Below are positions 34,644 to 43,575 of a DNA stretch of 53,462 bases, piece after piece. The translations under genes and the position numbers were made by a program. Below the pieces are notes generated by a model, which saw only the letters and a program-made list of their open reading frames with translations, made no database searches and was not told the origin of the DNA. Origin of the DNA: Holophagaceae bacterium (GTDB lineage Bacteria > Acidobacteriota > Holophagae > Holophagales > Holophagaceae); contig JAAXXS010000006.1 of the NCBI GenBank assembly GCA_013334395.1, positions 1 to 53,462 on the forward strand, written 5' to 3'. Position 1 is the stretch's first letter; every line of letters starts with the position of its first letter.

Positions 34644-36065
34644 CTACTTCTTCAGGCTGGGAGCCAGGAGGAAGGACACGCCCGAGGCCACCACGGCGGC
34701 GATGAGGCCAAAGCCGATGCTGTACTGGGCCGCCAGGTGGATGCTCTTGGTGCTCTGCAGCACCGCACCAAAGATGGCCAGGTGGATGGCGATGCCGAAG
34801 GCGCCGCCAAGGGAGCTGCCCATCTTGAAGATGCCGCCCGCCAGGGCCGCCTTCTCTGCGGGCGCCTCACCGATGGCCACGCTCGTGGCCGGAGTCATGA
34901 ACAGGCCGAGGCCCACGCCCAGGGAGGCTAGGCCGAAGAACACGAGGGTGAAATAGACTGTGTTACTCACCACGAAGGTGCAGGAGAGGGGCACCACCAG
35001 GCCGATGAGGAACAGGCCGCCGAGCACCATGGGGAACCGGGGGCCCATGCGCTGCCCGACCTTCTCGCCGACACGCATGAGGGAGAGCACGGCCGTGGCA
35101 TAACCCAGCGTCAGGAGGCTGGCCTGCATGGCCGTCAGGCCCCGACCCTTCTGGAGGTAGATCATGATGACCACCAGCACGCCCAGGAGCGAGTTGACGA
35201 ACAGGTTGGCGATCACGGTGCCGGTGTAGGCGCGGCGGTTGAACAGGCTGAGGTCGGCGATGGGGGCCGCATGGCGCTTCTCATTCGGCACGAAGATCGC
35301 GAGCATCAGGGCAAAGAGCCCCAGGCAGCCGAGGGAGGTCGTGCTGGTCCAGCCCCAGGCCTTGCCCTTGGCAATGAAGAGGTTCAGGGCCAGGAGGCCG
35401 ATGATGAGGGCCGAGAAGCCGATCACGTCGAAGGGGCGCTTGCCGGTGCTGACGGCCTTCCGCTCTGGCGCGGTGCGGAGGAGGACGAAGGAGAGCAGGA
35501 TGCAGGGCACGGCCAGGAGGAAGGCCCAGCGCCAGCCCACATGGGTGGCCATGACGCCGCCAAAGAGGCTGGAGAAGCTGGCGCACCCGGCGGTGGAGAG
35601 GGACCAGTAGCTGATGGCCCGGGGGCGGTCCGCATCGTTGTAGTAGACCTTCACCAGGCCGAGGGTGGCGGGCATGACGATGGCCGCGGACAGACCCAGG
35701 AAGAAGCGGCCGGCCACCAGGGGCCAGATGCTGGGGGCCAGACCGCAGAGCAGCGCCCCGATCAGGCCCAACCCGAGACCGATCCGGGTCAGGCGCATGC
35801 GCCCAAACTGATCGGCGAGGCCGCCCATGGGCATCATGCAGATGCCCGCCGTCAGGCCGGCCATGCTCACCGCCAGCGACAGGTTGGGATCCGCCACGCC
35901 CAGGGCCAGGTTCAGCTCCCGGGCGATGCTCGGCACCATGGGGTTCATCGACAAGGCGAACAGCCAGTAGATGGACACGCCAATGCACATGCCGAAGAGC
36001 ACGCTGGGCGGACATTTATAGGGCGTGGTCGGTGCGGCACCGATCGAGGTAGGAGTGCTGCTCAT
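34644..36065 (-). CDS. MFS transporter (14-segment, EmrB/QacA-like)
   Basis: A 473-residue transporter with about 14 hydrophobic segments. The loop 2-3 signature reads MGGLADQFGRMRLTRIGLGLGLIGALLCG-like, and motif C of antiporters is suggested by the fifth segment. Although the family includes drug exporters, the gene is the first of a LysR-controlled set with a porin and an amidohydrolase, so a role in moving an organic substrate is as likely. A strong AAGGAG ribosome site precedes the ATG. It is divergent from the LysR gene across a 241-base gap. Confidence 0.88.
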   Translation of the reverse strand: MSSTPTSIGAAPTTPYKCPPSVLFGMCIGVSIYWLFALSMNPMVPSIARELNLALGVADPNLSLAVSMAGLTAGICMMPMGGLADQFGRMRLTRIGLGLGLIGALLCGLAPSIWPLVAGRFFLGLSAAIVMPATLGLVKVYYNDADRPRAISYWSLSTAGCASFSSLFGGVMATHVGWRWAFLLAVPCILLSFVLLRTAPERKAVSTGKRPFDVIGFSALIIGLLALNLFIAKGKAWGWTSTTSLGCLGLFALMLAIFVPNEKRHAAPIADLSLFNRRAYTGTVIANLFVNSLLGVLVVIMIYLQKGRGLTAMQASLLTLGYATAVLSLMRVGEKVGQRMGPRFPMVLGGLFLIGLVVPLSCTFVVSNTVYFTLVFFGLASLGVGLGLFMTPATSVAIGEAPAEKAALAGGIFKMGSSLGGAFGIAIHLAIFGAVLQSTKSIHLAAQYSIGFGLIAAVVASGVSFLLAPSLKK

Positions 36066-36306
36066 TGGTGACTCCTTAGTAATCTATTTAGGCCAGACCA
36101 AGTCCGGGCGCTGGAAATGCCCGGAGTGGACGCGGTCCAGATCGACCAGGGCCCGAGGGGGAGGGGAATTCCGTAAAAGACCTGTAGGGCTGTATTGAGG
36201 CGTTGGTATTCGTTGAGGGAATTCTGGAGAATCCAAATGCATCCAAAAAGGCACAATTTTCGGTAACCTGAACACCAAAAGAGTTCAGCCATCCCCCGGA
36301 GGAACC
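36066..36306. promoter_or_regulatory. Divergent promoter with LysR-box-like site ATTC-N7-GAAT
   Basis: In this 241-base gap between the MFS and LysR genes, ATTCGTTGAGGGAAT at 36208-36222 has the T-N11-A dyad form of LysR binding sites. A second half-site-like GGAATTCC lies at 36165-36172 and another GAATTC at 36219-36224. This arrangement fits a recognition plus activation site for the adjacent regulator, upstream of the leftward operon. Confidence 0.5.
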
Positions 36307-37245
36307 ATGAAACTGCATCAGCTCCAGGCGTTCATGGCGGCCGTGGAAACCGGCAGCATCCGGGGCGCGGCAAGGCAGATGAACCTGTCCCAGTCGGCCC
36401 TCACCAAGGCCCTCCGGGAGCTGGAGCTCTATCTGGACGCGTCACTGATCCATCGCAGCGTCCGCGGGATCCACCTCACCGAAGATGGGGCGCGCCTGCT
36501 GGCGCGCGCCAAGCTGATTGTCCGCCAGGCGGACCTGGCCCGGAGCGAGATCCGACAGATGCAGGGCGCGGACGAGGGGTCGGTCTCCATCGGCGTGACG
36601 CCGCTGGTGGCCCTCACCGTGCTGCCCCATGCGGTGGCCACCTTCCGGAAAAAGTACAAAAACGTCCGCCTGCATGTGGTGGAGGGGCTGGAAGGCATCA
36701 CCCTCCCCGGGATCCGGCAAGGGAAGCTGGACTTCGGGATCATGATCATCGCCGGGGATCACGTGGGCGAGGACCTGGCCTTCGAGCGCTGGTTCCGGGC
36801 CCGAAACGTCGTGGCCATGCGCGAGAGTCACCCGCACGCCAAGGCCCGGAAGCTGCTTGAACTGGTCGACGTGGAGTGGCTGGCGACGAGCTTCGGGACC
36901 CACGGACTTGGGACCAAGCTCATGGGCTATTTCACCGAGGCCGGACTCCCCCCGCCCGAGCGCGTGCTCCGTTGCGAGTCGGTGCTCTCGGCCCTGGCCA
37001 TCGTCCGGAACTCGGATGTGGTGACCTTCATGCCCAGGGGGTTGCTGGACTGCCCTGAGCTGACGGGAATCCGTGCCGTCGACCTCGCCTCCTCGCCACC
37101 CGACAGCTCCATCGGGATCATCCTCCGGTCCGACGTGCCCCTCTCGCCCGTGGCCAAGGCCTTCGCGGACGTCTTGAAGGACAAGACCGCCCGCTGGTGC
37201 GCGTCCGCCGCAGGCAAGAAGAGCTGCTCGGGGCTCTTTCTCTAG
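36307..37245 (+). CDS. LysR-type transcriptional regulator
   Basis: A 312-residue regulator. The N-terminal winged helix (about 1-60: MKLHQLQAFMAAVETGSIRG, then MNLSQSALTKALRELE) is followed by a linker helix and a periplasmic-binding-protein-like effector domain (about 92-300). GGAGGA precedes the ATG. It is divergent from the MFS-porin-amidohydrolase-exporter set and probably controls it, with the effector likely the acylated amino acid or a product. The N-terminus is closest in style to the AbgR/CbbR/Nac-like group, but the effector cannot be predicted. Confidence 0.92.
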   Translation: MKLHQLQAFMAAVETGSIRGAARQMNLSQSALTKALRELELYLDASLIHRSVRGIHLTEDGARLLARAKLIVRQADLARSEIRQMQGADEGSVSIGVTPLVALTVLPHAVATFRKKYKNVRLHVVEGLEGITLPGIRQGKLDFGIMIIAGDHVGEDLAFERWFRARNVVAMRESHPHAKARKLLELVDVEWLATSFGTHGLGTKLMGYFTEAGLPPPERVLRCESVLSALAIVRNSDVVTFMPRGLLDCPELTGIRAVDLASSPPDSSIGIILRSDVPLSPVAKAFADVLKDKTARWCASAAGKKSCSGLFL

Positions 37246-37525
37246 GGGCAATCAGGCGCGGTTTTCATGGGACTGAGCCCAGGGAGTGTAACGCCTGCCC
37301 TCCTCATCCTTCTTCTTTGCCAGGGCATTTCAATTACACTTTACTGTGTAATTGCGACGAAGGCTTCCGTGACCTTTTCTTCCAGACCAGCCTCTGAGAA
37401 TCGCCGCCATCTTGGCTTGGCGGAAGCTGGGTACCTGACTCCCATGCGGAACCCTGCGTGACGAAGCTCCTGCATCCTGGCCTCCGCAGCAGCGAGGAAC
37501 AGCCACTCCGCAGGGTGAGGGCCTC
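37246..37525. promoter_or_regulatory. Promoter region of the RND operon with operator AATTACAC-N6-GTGTAATT
   Basis: A 280-base gap. At 37332-37353 two perfect eight-base arms, AATTACAC and GTGTAATT, enclose TTTACT. This is a 22-base dyad typical in size for a dimeric repressor (ArsR, CopY, TetR or MarR scale), in a local AT-rich dip. It lies 173 bases before the small cysteine-rich gene. No regulator gene adjoins the operon except the divergently serving LysR upstream. Confidence 0.5.
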
Positions 37526-37795
37526 ATGAGGCGCTGGATCGCCATCCTGCTCCTCTGCCTGGCCGGCGCCTACCTGAGCGCAGCCGATGTGGACGAATGT
37601 GCCACCTCGTCGGATGAGGCCTGTGCGCCCATCTGCCATCTGCTCTGCTCTGACGGCTGCGCAACGGTTCCTGTGCCGGAGCCGCCGGTGCCCCCCAGCC
37701 CCGATCAGCTGCCCCGGACGGTGTTCAAGGTAAGCCCCCCTTCGATGCCCCTGCTTCGCGCGGTGGAGCCCGAGAAGACCCCTCCTCGGGGGTAG
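37526..37795 (+). CDS. Small secreted cysteine-rich protein heading the efflux operon
   Basis: An 89-residue protein of unknown family. A signal peptide covers about residues 1-20 (RRWIAILLLCLAGAYLSAA). The mature part has cysteines at 25, 33, 37, 41 and 45; the last four are four residues apart with a His at 38, a spacing that could present thiols on one helix face for metal or disulfides. A proline-rich tail (PVPEPPVPPSP) follows. GGGTGAGG precedes the ATG. It starts the plus-strand run into TolC, adaptor and RND genes, so a periplasmic metal-binding or sensing role is a reasonable guess, no more. Confidence 0.65.
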   Translation: MRRWIAILLLCLAGAYLSAADVDECATSSDEACAPICHLLCSDGCATVPVPEPPVPPSPDQLPRTVFKVSPPSMPLLRAVEPEKTPPRG

Positions 37796-37862
37796 GCCAA
37801 TCCATTCATGGATCTTGTCGGGCGCAGCCCTGCCCGCTCAACCACCCATTCCGAGGAAACCC

Positions 37863-39059
37863 ATGCGTCGCGTCCTGCTCGGGGCCCTGCCCTGTCTCCT
37901 GCTGGCTCAAGCTCCCGCCAGCCCTCCGTCCTCCCCTCCCCTCACTTTTGAGCGCATCCTCAGCCAGGCCAAACCAGGCCTAGAGCAGCTGAGGCTGGCG
38001 TCCTGGCTGGCGGAGCGGAACCGCGAAGTGGCGGGCAGTGCTGGTTTCCTGCGGGAGGGGCCCACCCTCGGGCTGACCGCAGGCCCTCGCCGCTCGGCAG
38101 GACTGCCGGGGACCTCGGATCAATCCGCGGACATCGACCTGCCCCTCTTCCTCTCAGCGGGCACCCGGAAGAGCCTGACCCGAAGCCTCGATCAGGCCGA
38201 TCCACTGCTTCGGGAAGCCGCTCGCAGGGAGAGCCTGCTGCGCTTGCGCCAAGCCTACCTGGACGCATGGCTGGAGCAGCAGGTGACGCAGCTGCGGGAG
38301 CAGGACCTCCGGATTGTGGAAGCCTGGCTGAAGGCCGCGCAGGTCCGGTTGGATTCGGGAGCCGACCCGGCCTTCCAGGTTGCACTGGTGGAAGGAGAGA
38401 TCCTGAAGGCCCAGCTGGAGCTCGCGGACAGCCGACGCCAAGCCTCAAGCGCCTGGTCCGCCCTGCGCAGCCAGGCCGCGATCCCGGACCAACCGGTGCC
38501 GCTCGCGAACCCTGGACCCCTGCCCGCCCAGGATCCCGCAGGGCTTGTCCGCGGGTATCAGACGGCCCCCCTGCGGCGGGCCTTGACGGCGCGTCTTGAG
38601 GTGGAGCAGGAGAACCTCCGGCACCGGGAAGCCCTGGGCCTCAGCCGCTGGTCCCTCCGGGGCTCCTTCGCCAAGGAAGGCGAGGATCGCGTCACGAAGG
38701 TGGGGATGGCCTACCGCTTCAGCCGCCCCGGCGAATCCGCGGCCGTCCGGCGGGAGACCGAAGCCGGTCTGGCCCTGCTCCACCGCGAGCTTCAGGTCGC
38801 CCTGACTGAGCTGGACGGCAGGTTCCAGGCAGCCCTGGACCGCCTCCAGAGCCTCGGCGGCATGGCTCCCGATCGGTCCTTCCAAGCAGCCATCCAGGCG
38901 GTGGGGCTGCGGCTCCAGTCCGGGAAGGAACGCCCCTCCGACGCGCTGCCCATCCGGCGCCAGCTCCTGGAAGCCGAGGTGGCGGGGCTTCGGCGACAGC
39001 ACGCGCAACACCTTCTCCAGGCTGAACTGCAGGCACTCACCGAGGGAGTCACCCCATGA
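37863..39059 (+). CDS. TolC-family outer membrane efflux protein
   Basis: A 398-residue protein with a signal peptide (MRRVLLGALPCLLLAQAPA) and a long, mostly alpha-helical body with repeated AxxxLxxA patterns, as in the tunnel domain of CzcC/TolC-type proteins (for example QAYLDAWLEQQVTQLREQ and AEVAGLRRQHAQHLLQAELQ). Shorter than TolC but normal for metal-efflux CzcC types. The ATG at 37863 is preferred over an in-frame one 48 bases earlier because only it yields a signal peptide and CGAGGA lies upstream. Its stop overlaps the adaptor start by four bases. Confidence 0.82.
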   Translation: MRRVLLGALPCLLLAQAPASPPSSPPLTFERILSQAKPGLEQLRLASWLAERNREVAGSAGFLREGPTLGLTAGPRRSAGLPGTSDQSADIDLPLFLSAGTRKSLTRSLDQADPLLREAARRESLLRLRQAYLDAWLEQQVTQLREQDLRIVEAWLKAAQVRLDSGADPAFQVALVEGEILKAQLELADSRRQASSAWSALRSQAAIPDQPVPLANPGPLPAQDPAGLVRGYQTAPLRRALTARLEVEQENLRHREALGLSRWSLRGSFAKEGEDRVTKVGMAYRFSRPGESAAVRRETEAGLALLHRELQVALTELDGRFQAALDRLQSLGGMAPDRSFQAAIQAVGLRLQSGKERPSDALPIRRQLLEAEVAGLRRQHAQHLLQAELQALTEGVTP

Positions 39060-40198
39060 AAGCTCTGACCACGCTTGCCCTGATGACTGGCCTTCTTGGT
39101 TCCACCGGCTGTGGAAGGGACAAGGCTGCTGCGGAGGCCACTGAAAGCCACGAAGCCCACGGGGGCCATGGCTCAGCCAAGGGCTCGTCGCCCAAGGTGC
39201 CCCTGAAGGAGATCCGCGGCCTGCGGCTCATGCAGGTCCCGGAATCCCGCCGGGAGGGAGCCTGGTACCCGGCGGAGGCCATCGGCGATGAAGGTGCCCA
39301 GATCATTCTTTCGGCTCCGGTCAAGGGCATCGTGTCGGGCCTTCCCGCCTCGCCCGGGCGTCCCGTGGGCCAGGGAGCCACCCTGGCCGTGGTCCAGAGC
39401 CCGGAGCTCGCCCGCCTCAAGGCGGACTGGATTTCAGCCAAGGCCAAGCTCGAGCGGGCCGATTCCGAAGCGGCCCGCGAGGTGAAGCTCTACGAGGCCC
39501 AGGCCGGGAGTCGCCGGGAGCTGGAGGCCGCCCGGAGCGAGGCCGCTTCAGCGCGTGCCGAGGAGGAGGCCACCCGTCTGGCCCTGGAGGCGCGGGGACT
39601 TCGACCGGATCAGGCGGGCGCCACCTTCACGGTCAGATCCCCGAGGCCCGGGGTCGTGGGGGCCTGGAAGGTGCAGGTGGGCCAGGGCATCGAAGCCGGT
39701 CAGGAGCTGGGGACGTTTCAGGGAGCCTTCGCCGCCCTGGCCAAGGTGGAACTCCCCCTCCCGGTTCCCGAAGCGTGGACGCCTGGGGCCGCAACCAAGG
39801 TCCGCGCCAGTGACGGCCACCAGTGGCAGGGCCGCCTCGAGAGCGCCCCCATGGCCCTCTCCCAGGACACGCGCAGGCTCAGCTACCGCCTGCGGCTCTC
39901 GGGGGCGGCGCTCCCCATGGCCGGCACCCCCCTGGAGGTGTATATCCCCCTGGCCCAGGGCGTGAGCCTTCCTCAGAGTGCCCTCCAGCAGATGGAAGGC
40001 GTCTGGGGCGTGTTCGTCGGGGAAGGGGACTTTGGCGTCTTCCGTCCCGTGAAGCGCGGCGTCGAGCTGGGCACCGAGGTGCTGGTCCTGGAAGGCGTGA
40101 AGCCGGGCGAGACCGTGGTCGCCGAAGGCGCCTACCTGTTGAAGGCGCTCCAGCAGAAGCGGTCGGAACCCGCGGAAGGGGGCGGACATGGGCACTGA
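39056..40198 (+). CDS. RND efflux periplasmic adaptor (CzcB/CusB-like) lipoprotein
   Basis: A 380-residue membrane-fusion protein. The leader MKALTTLALMTGLLGSTGC gives lipidation at C19, followed by a His-rich stretch (ESHEAHGGHGSAKG) often seen in metal adaptors. A lipoyl-like barrel half, a coiled hairpin (about 125-180; KAKLERADSEAAREVKLYEA) and the second barrel half follow, then the membrane-proximal domain ending GETVVAEGAYLLKALQQK. The C-terminus EGGGHGH is also His-rich. It links the inner-membrane pump to the TolC protein. Both gene ends overlap their neighbours, by 4 and 11 bases. Confidence 0.9.
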   Translation: MKALTTLALMTGLLGSTGCGRDKAAAEATESHEAHGGHGSAKGSSPKVPLKEIRGLRLMQVPESRREGAWYPAEAIGDEGAQIILSAPVKGIVSGLPASPGRPVGQGATLAVVQSPELARLKADWISAKAKLERADSEAAREVKLYEAQAGSRRELEAARSEAASARAEEEATRLALEARGLRPDQAGATFTVRSPRPGVVGAWKVQVGQGIEAGQELGTFQGAFAALAKVELPLPVPEAWTPGAATKVRASDGHQWQGRLESAPMALSQDTRRLSYRLRLSGAALPMAGTPLEVYIPLAQGVSLPQSALQQMEGVWGVFVGEGDFGVFRPVKRGVELGTEVLVLEGVKPGETVVAEGAYLLKALQQKRSEPAEGGGHGH

Positions 40199-43100
40199 TC
40201 AGACCCACCACCGGTCCCTGATCCGACGCTGGTTCGACTGGATCCTCCCGCGGCGGGGCTGGGTGTTTGCGCTGTCCCTGGTCTGGGCGGTCGCAGGTGT
40301 CCTGTCTTTCCTCAACCTGAAGCGGGACCTGTTCCCGGACATGAGCCTGCCGGTGCTGTCCGTGCTCATCCAGAGCCCGGGGCGATCGACGACGGAGCTC
40401 GAGCTCTCCGTGGCTCAGCCCACAGAGCAGGCCCTGGGGGGCATGCCCGGTGTGCGTCGGGTCACCTCCCAGGTCCTGCCGGAGCTGCTCCAGGTCGTCG
40501 TCACCTTCGAGAGCGACACCGATCCCTGGCGGGCCCGTCAGCTGGTGGCCGAGCGCCTGGGTACGGTGGCTGGCGGCTTCCCGGCGGGCACCCGCCCTCC
40601 CCTCCTGTCCAGCGCATCAGGGCGGCTGCAGGAGCTCATGGAAGTCGTGCTTGAGGGCGAGAAAATCGACCCGCTGAAGCTGCGGGACCACGCCGAGCAG
40701 GTGCTGGTGCCGCGGCTCCAGGCGGTGGCCGGCGTGGCGCGGGTGGAGCGCCTGGGCGGCCAGGAACGGTCCCTGAGCATCATGCTCATCCCGGAACGGA
40801 TGCGGACCCTCGGCATCGGCCTGGACCGGGTCATGACTTCGCTGGAAGAGAGCCACCAGGACCTGGCGGCCGGAGTCCTGGAGATCCAGGACAAGGGCTG
40901 GTTCATCACGGTGGGCAACCTTGCGGCAAGCGCTGAGGAGGTCCGTCGCCTGCCCGTCCAAGGCCCCAAGGGCTACGTCACGCTCGGAGAGCTGGCCGAG
41001 GTCCGCGAGGCACCGGCCTTCCGTCGAGGCTTGGCCCGCCACGACGGCCATGAGGATGTCAGCCTGCGGATCGTCAAGCAGCCGACCGCCGCCTCTTTGG
41101 ATGTCGCCGAAGGGGTACGTGGAGCCATCAAGCAGCTGAAGCAGGACCTCCCCAAAGGCATGGTCCTGGCCGTGATCTATGATCAGGGCCGCCTAGTAAC
41201 CAAGGCCCTGAACGGCGTGACCCTCGCCCTCCTCGTGGGGGGCGTCCTCGTGGCCGTCGTCCTGGTCGTGCTGCTCGGCAGCTTCCGGGGCGCCCTGCTG
41301 GTGTTGACCGTGCTGCCCCTCGCCACCTTCGGCGCAGCCATTCCCCTCCACCTGGCGGGCCTGGGCCTGAATGCCATGACCCTGGGCGGCCTGGCCATTG
41401 CCGTGGGGCTGCTGGTCGATGCCTCCGTGATCATGGTCGAGAACCTGGCCCATCGACTGCACGACCACCAGGACCACTTGGAGCCCCGGCGCGTTGCGCT
41501 GACTCGGGCCTCCGCCGAGGTGGCTGTGCCGATCCTCACGGCGGTGCTAGTGATCCTGGCCGTCTTCATCCCGTTGCTCTCCATGGGCGGGGTGGCGGGG
41601 AAACTCTACGCGCCTCTGGGCGTAGCCGTAGCCTCGGCGATGACCATCAGCCTCGTGCTCAGCTTCACCTTGGTCCCGGCTCTGGTGGACCGCTTCCTGC
41701 CTCCGGGGATCAGCCTAGAGGAACCGAAGCTGGTGCTGGCCATCAAGGCGGTCTACCGCCCCGCGCTGGACTGGGCCATGGCCCATGGCCCGCTGGTGAT
41801 GGGTCTCGCCTTCGCGGTGACTCTGCCCAGCATCTGGCTGGCCCTTCGTCTGGGCTCAAACTTCCTGCCGACCCTGGACGAAGGCGCCTACATGCTGCTG
41901 TCCAAGGTCCCGGCGGAATCCAGCCTCGATGCCGTGGATCAGGCCAACCTCCAGCTGGATGAGCGGCTGAAGGCCATTCCTGGCGTGCACGCGGTCTACC
42001 GCCGAAGCGGGCGGGCGGAGGTCACGGAAGATCCCTGCCCTATCACCGACAGCGAGATCATGGTGATCCTCGAGCCCGACGCCCCCGAGAAGGTGATCGG
42101 AAAGCAACTGCTGGCCGTGGCCGAAGACATGCCGTTTCCCGTGGAAGTGAACACCCCCATGCAGGAGCGGATCGCGGAAGGCATCGGCGGGACCCCTGCC
42201 GACATCCAGGTCAAGCTCTTCAACCGGGACCTTGCGTCCCTTCAGAAAGCGATCCCGAACCTCCAGGAACGCCTGGGGAAAGTGCCGGGGGTCCGAAGCG
42301 TCACGCCGGACACCCCGGCTCCCATGCCGCGCTGGCGGGTCCTTCCGGATGACGAGGCGCTGCGCCGCCTGGAGGTCCCCCGGATGCTCGTCTCCCGAAC
42401 CCTCCGGGCCGCCCTCCAGGGTCTTCCGTCGGAAGCCCGCTTTGAGGGCCCCCAACGGATCGAGCGGGTGGTCCACTTCCCGAACGACGGCCAGGTGAGC
42501 TCTCAGACCCTCAAGAACACGCCCATCGTACTGGAGGACGGCCGGGTCATTTCCCTGGGCCAGGTGGTGGTCTTCCAGGAGGCCCAGACCCCGACCCTGA
42601 TCCGTCGGGAAGGCGGCCAGCGGCGCATCGGCCTCAATGTCCGCACTGACGGCGACCTGGGTGGCACGGCCCGACGGATCGAAGTGGCCCTGTCCGAGAC
42701 CAGGCTTCCGGAAGGCACCTTCGTCTCGCTGGGCGGCAAGATCGAAGAATCAAGAGATGCGCAGCGCCGCCTGTGGCTTGCGATCGCTTCGGCAATGGCG
42801 CTGGTGGTGGCCCTGCTCTACCTGGCCTTGAAGCAATGGCGCGAGGTGTGGGTGGTGCTAGCGACCCTGCCCAACGCCTTTGCGGGGGCCCTGCTCGCGC
42901 TCTGGCTTTCCGGGGAGACCTGGAACATCAGCTCCATCGTCGGCCTGATCGGGCTCTTCGGGGTGGCGGTGCAGAACAGCCTGGTGTTGATCACCCAGGC
43001 GAAGGGTCTGCTCGCCCAAGGCGTGCCCTTCACAGAGGCCTTGCGGGAGGCCAGCCTGGGTCGGGTCCGCCCGAAGCTGATGACCGCTGGGGCAGCGATT

Positions 43101-43295
43101 CTCGGGCTGCTGCCCATGCTCTTCGGCTTCGGGGGATCCGAGCTGGAGCGCCCTCTGGCCGTTGCCATGGTGGGCGGCCTCATCACCAGCACCCTGTTCA
43201 CCCTGCTGGCCCTGCCGAGCTTCTATGCATGGGTGGAGAACCTCGGAAATCCAGCAGCTGCCACCAACCCCGGGGCGCTGAACGAAGGTGAGTGA
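40188..43295 (+). CDS. RND efflux pump permease (CzcA/CusA-type)
   Basis: A 1035-residue inner-membrane pump with the RND plan: one segment, a large periplasmic loop, six segments, a second loop and five to six segments. Markers include LNLKRDLFPDMSLPVLSV, the porter-domain PTEQALGGMPGVRRV, the fourth-segment GGLAIAVGLLVDASVIMVENLAHRL (proton relay Asp) and a C-terminal VGLIGLFGVAVQNSLVLI. Sequence style and His-rich partners favour heavy-metal efflux, but a hydrophobe/drug substrate is not excluded. It overlaps the adaptor gene by 11 bases. A strong hairpin follows the stop. Confidence 0.92.
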   Translation: MGTDQTHHRSLIRRWFDWILPRRGWVFALSLVWAVAGVLSFLNLKRDLFPDMSLPVLSVLIQSPGRSTTELELSVAQPTEQALGGMPGVRRVTSQVLPELLQVVVTFESDTDPWRARQLVAERLGTVAGGFPAGTRPPLLSSASGRLQELMEVVLEGEKIDPLKLRDHAEQVLVPRLQAVAGVARVERLGGQERSLSIMLIPERMRTLGIGLDRVMTSLEESHQDLAAGVLEIQDKGWFITVGNLAASAEEVRRLPVQGPKGYVTLGELAEVREAPAFRRGLARHDGHEDVSLRIVKQPTAASLDVAEGVRGAIKQLKQDLPKGMVLAVIYDQGRLVTKALNGVTLALLVGGVLVAVVLVVLLGSFRGALLVLTVLPLATFGAAIPLHLAGLGLNAMTLGGLAIAVGLLVDASVIMVENLAHRLHDHQDHLEPRRVALTRASAEVAVPILTAVLVILAVFIPLLSMGGVAGKLYAPLGVAVASAMTISLVLSFTLVPALVDRFLPPGISLEEPKLVLAIKAVYRPALDWAMAHGPLVMGLAFAVTLPSIWLALRLGSNFLPTLDEGAYMLLSKVPAESSLDAVDQANLQLDERLKAIPGVHAVYRRSGRAEVTEDPCPITDSEIMVILEPDAPEKVIGKQLLAVAEDMPFPVEVNTPMQERIAEGIGGTPADIQVKLFNRDLASLQKAIPNLQERLGKVPGVRSVTPDTPAPMPRWRVLPDDEALRRLEVPRMLVSRTLRAALQGLPSEARFEGPQRIERVVHFPNDGQVSSQTLKNTPIVLEDGRVISLGQVVVFQEAQTPTLIRREGGQRRIGLNVRTDGDLGGTARRIEVALSETRLPEGTFVSLGGKIEESRDAQRRLWLAIASAMALVVALLYLALKQWREVWVVLATLPNAFAGALLALWLSGETWNISSIVGLIGLFGVAVQNSLVLITQAKGLLAQGVPFTEALREASLGRVRPKLMTAGAAILGLLPMLFGFGGSELERPLAVAMVGGLITSTLFTLLALPSFYAWVENLGNPAAATNPGALNEGE

Positions 43296-43345
43296 CTGGA
43301 TGAGAGGCCGAAAGGCTGCCTGGAGACAAGGACCATCACTGGGAT

Positions 43346-43371
43346 GGGACCGGCCCCCACGGGCCGGTCCC
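43346..43371 (+). terminator. Hairpin terminator after the RND operon
   Basis: GGGACCGGCCC and GGGCCGGTCCC form an 11-base perfect stem with a CCAC loop, 51 bases after the pump stop. There is no T-run, so it may act bidirectionally or as a stabilising 3' hairpin. Confidence 0.65.
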
Positions 43372-43393
43372 TCAGCGTCTCAGGGCATCCCGA

Positions 43394-43575
43394 TCAGGTC
43401 GTGGGCCACGCAGTGGGCTTGGCCTGGGCCATGGTGTTCACGTCGTTGAGCACGTTCACGCGGTAGGCGGCGGGGGCTTCCGTGAACTGGAGCTCGGCCT
43501 GCACCAGCCCTGACTGGGGCGCCTCGGCGCTGTCCACTCGGACGACCTTGGCGCCAGTGGCACCCATGGAGAGGG
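43394..43575 (-). pseudogene. C-terminal remnant of an unidentified gene on the minus strand
   Basis: The minus-strand frame ending in TGA at 43394 reads as protein-like sequence: GATGAKVVRVDSAEAPQSG, LVQAELQFTEAPAAYRVNV, LNDVNTMAQAKPTAWPTT. Upstream of about 43575 the frame continues only as an antisense shadow of the LysR fragment, so this gene appears to have lost its 5' part at the junction. The family is not recognised. An ATG at the junction (GGTGCCACTGG context) could allow translation of about 57 residues. Confidence 0.45.
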
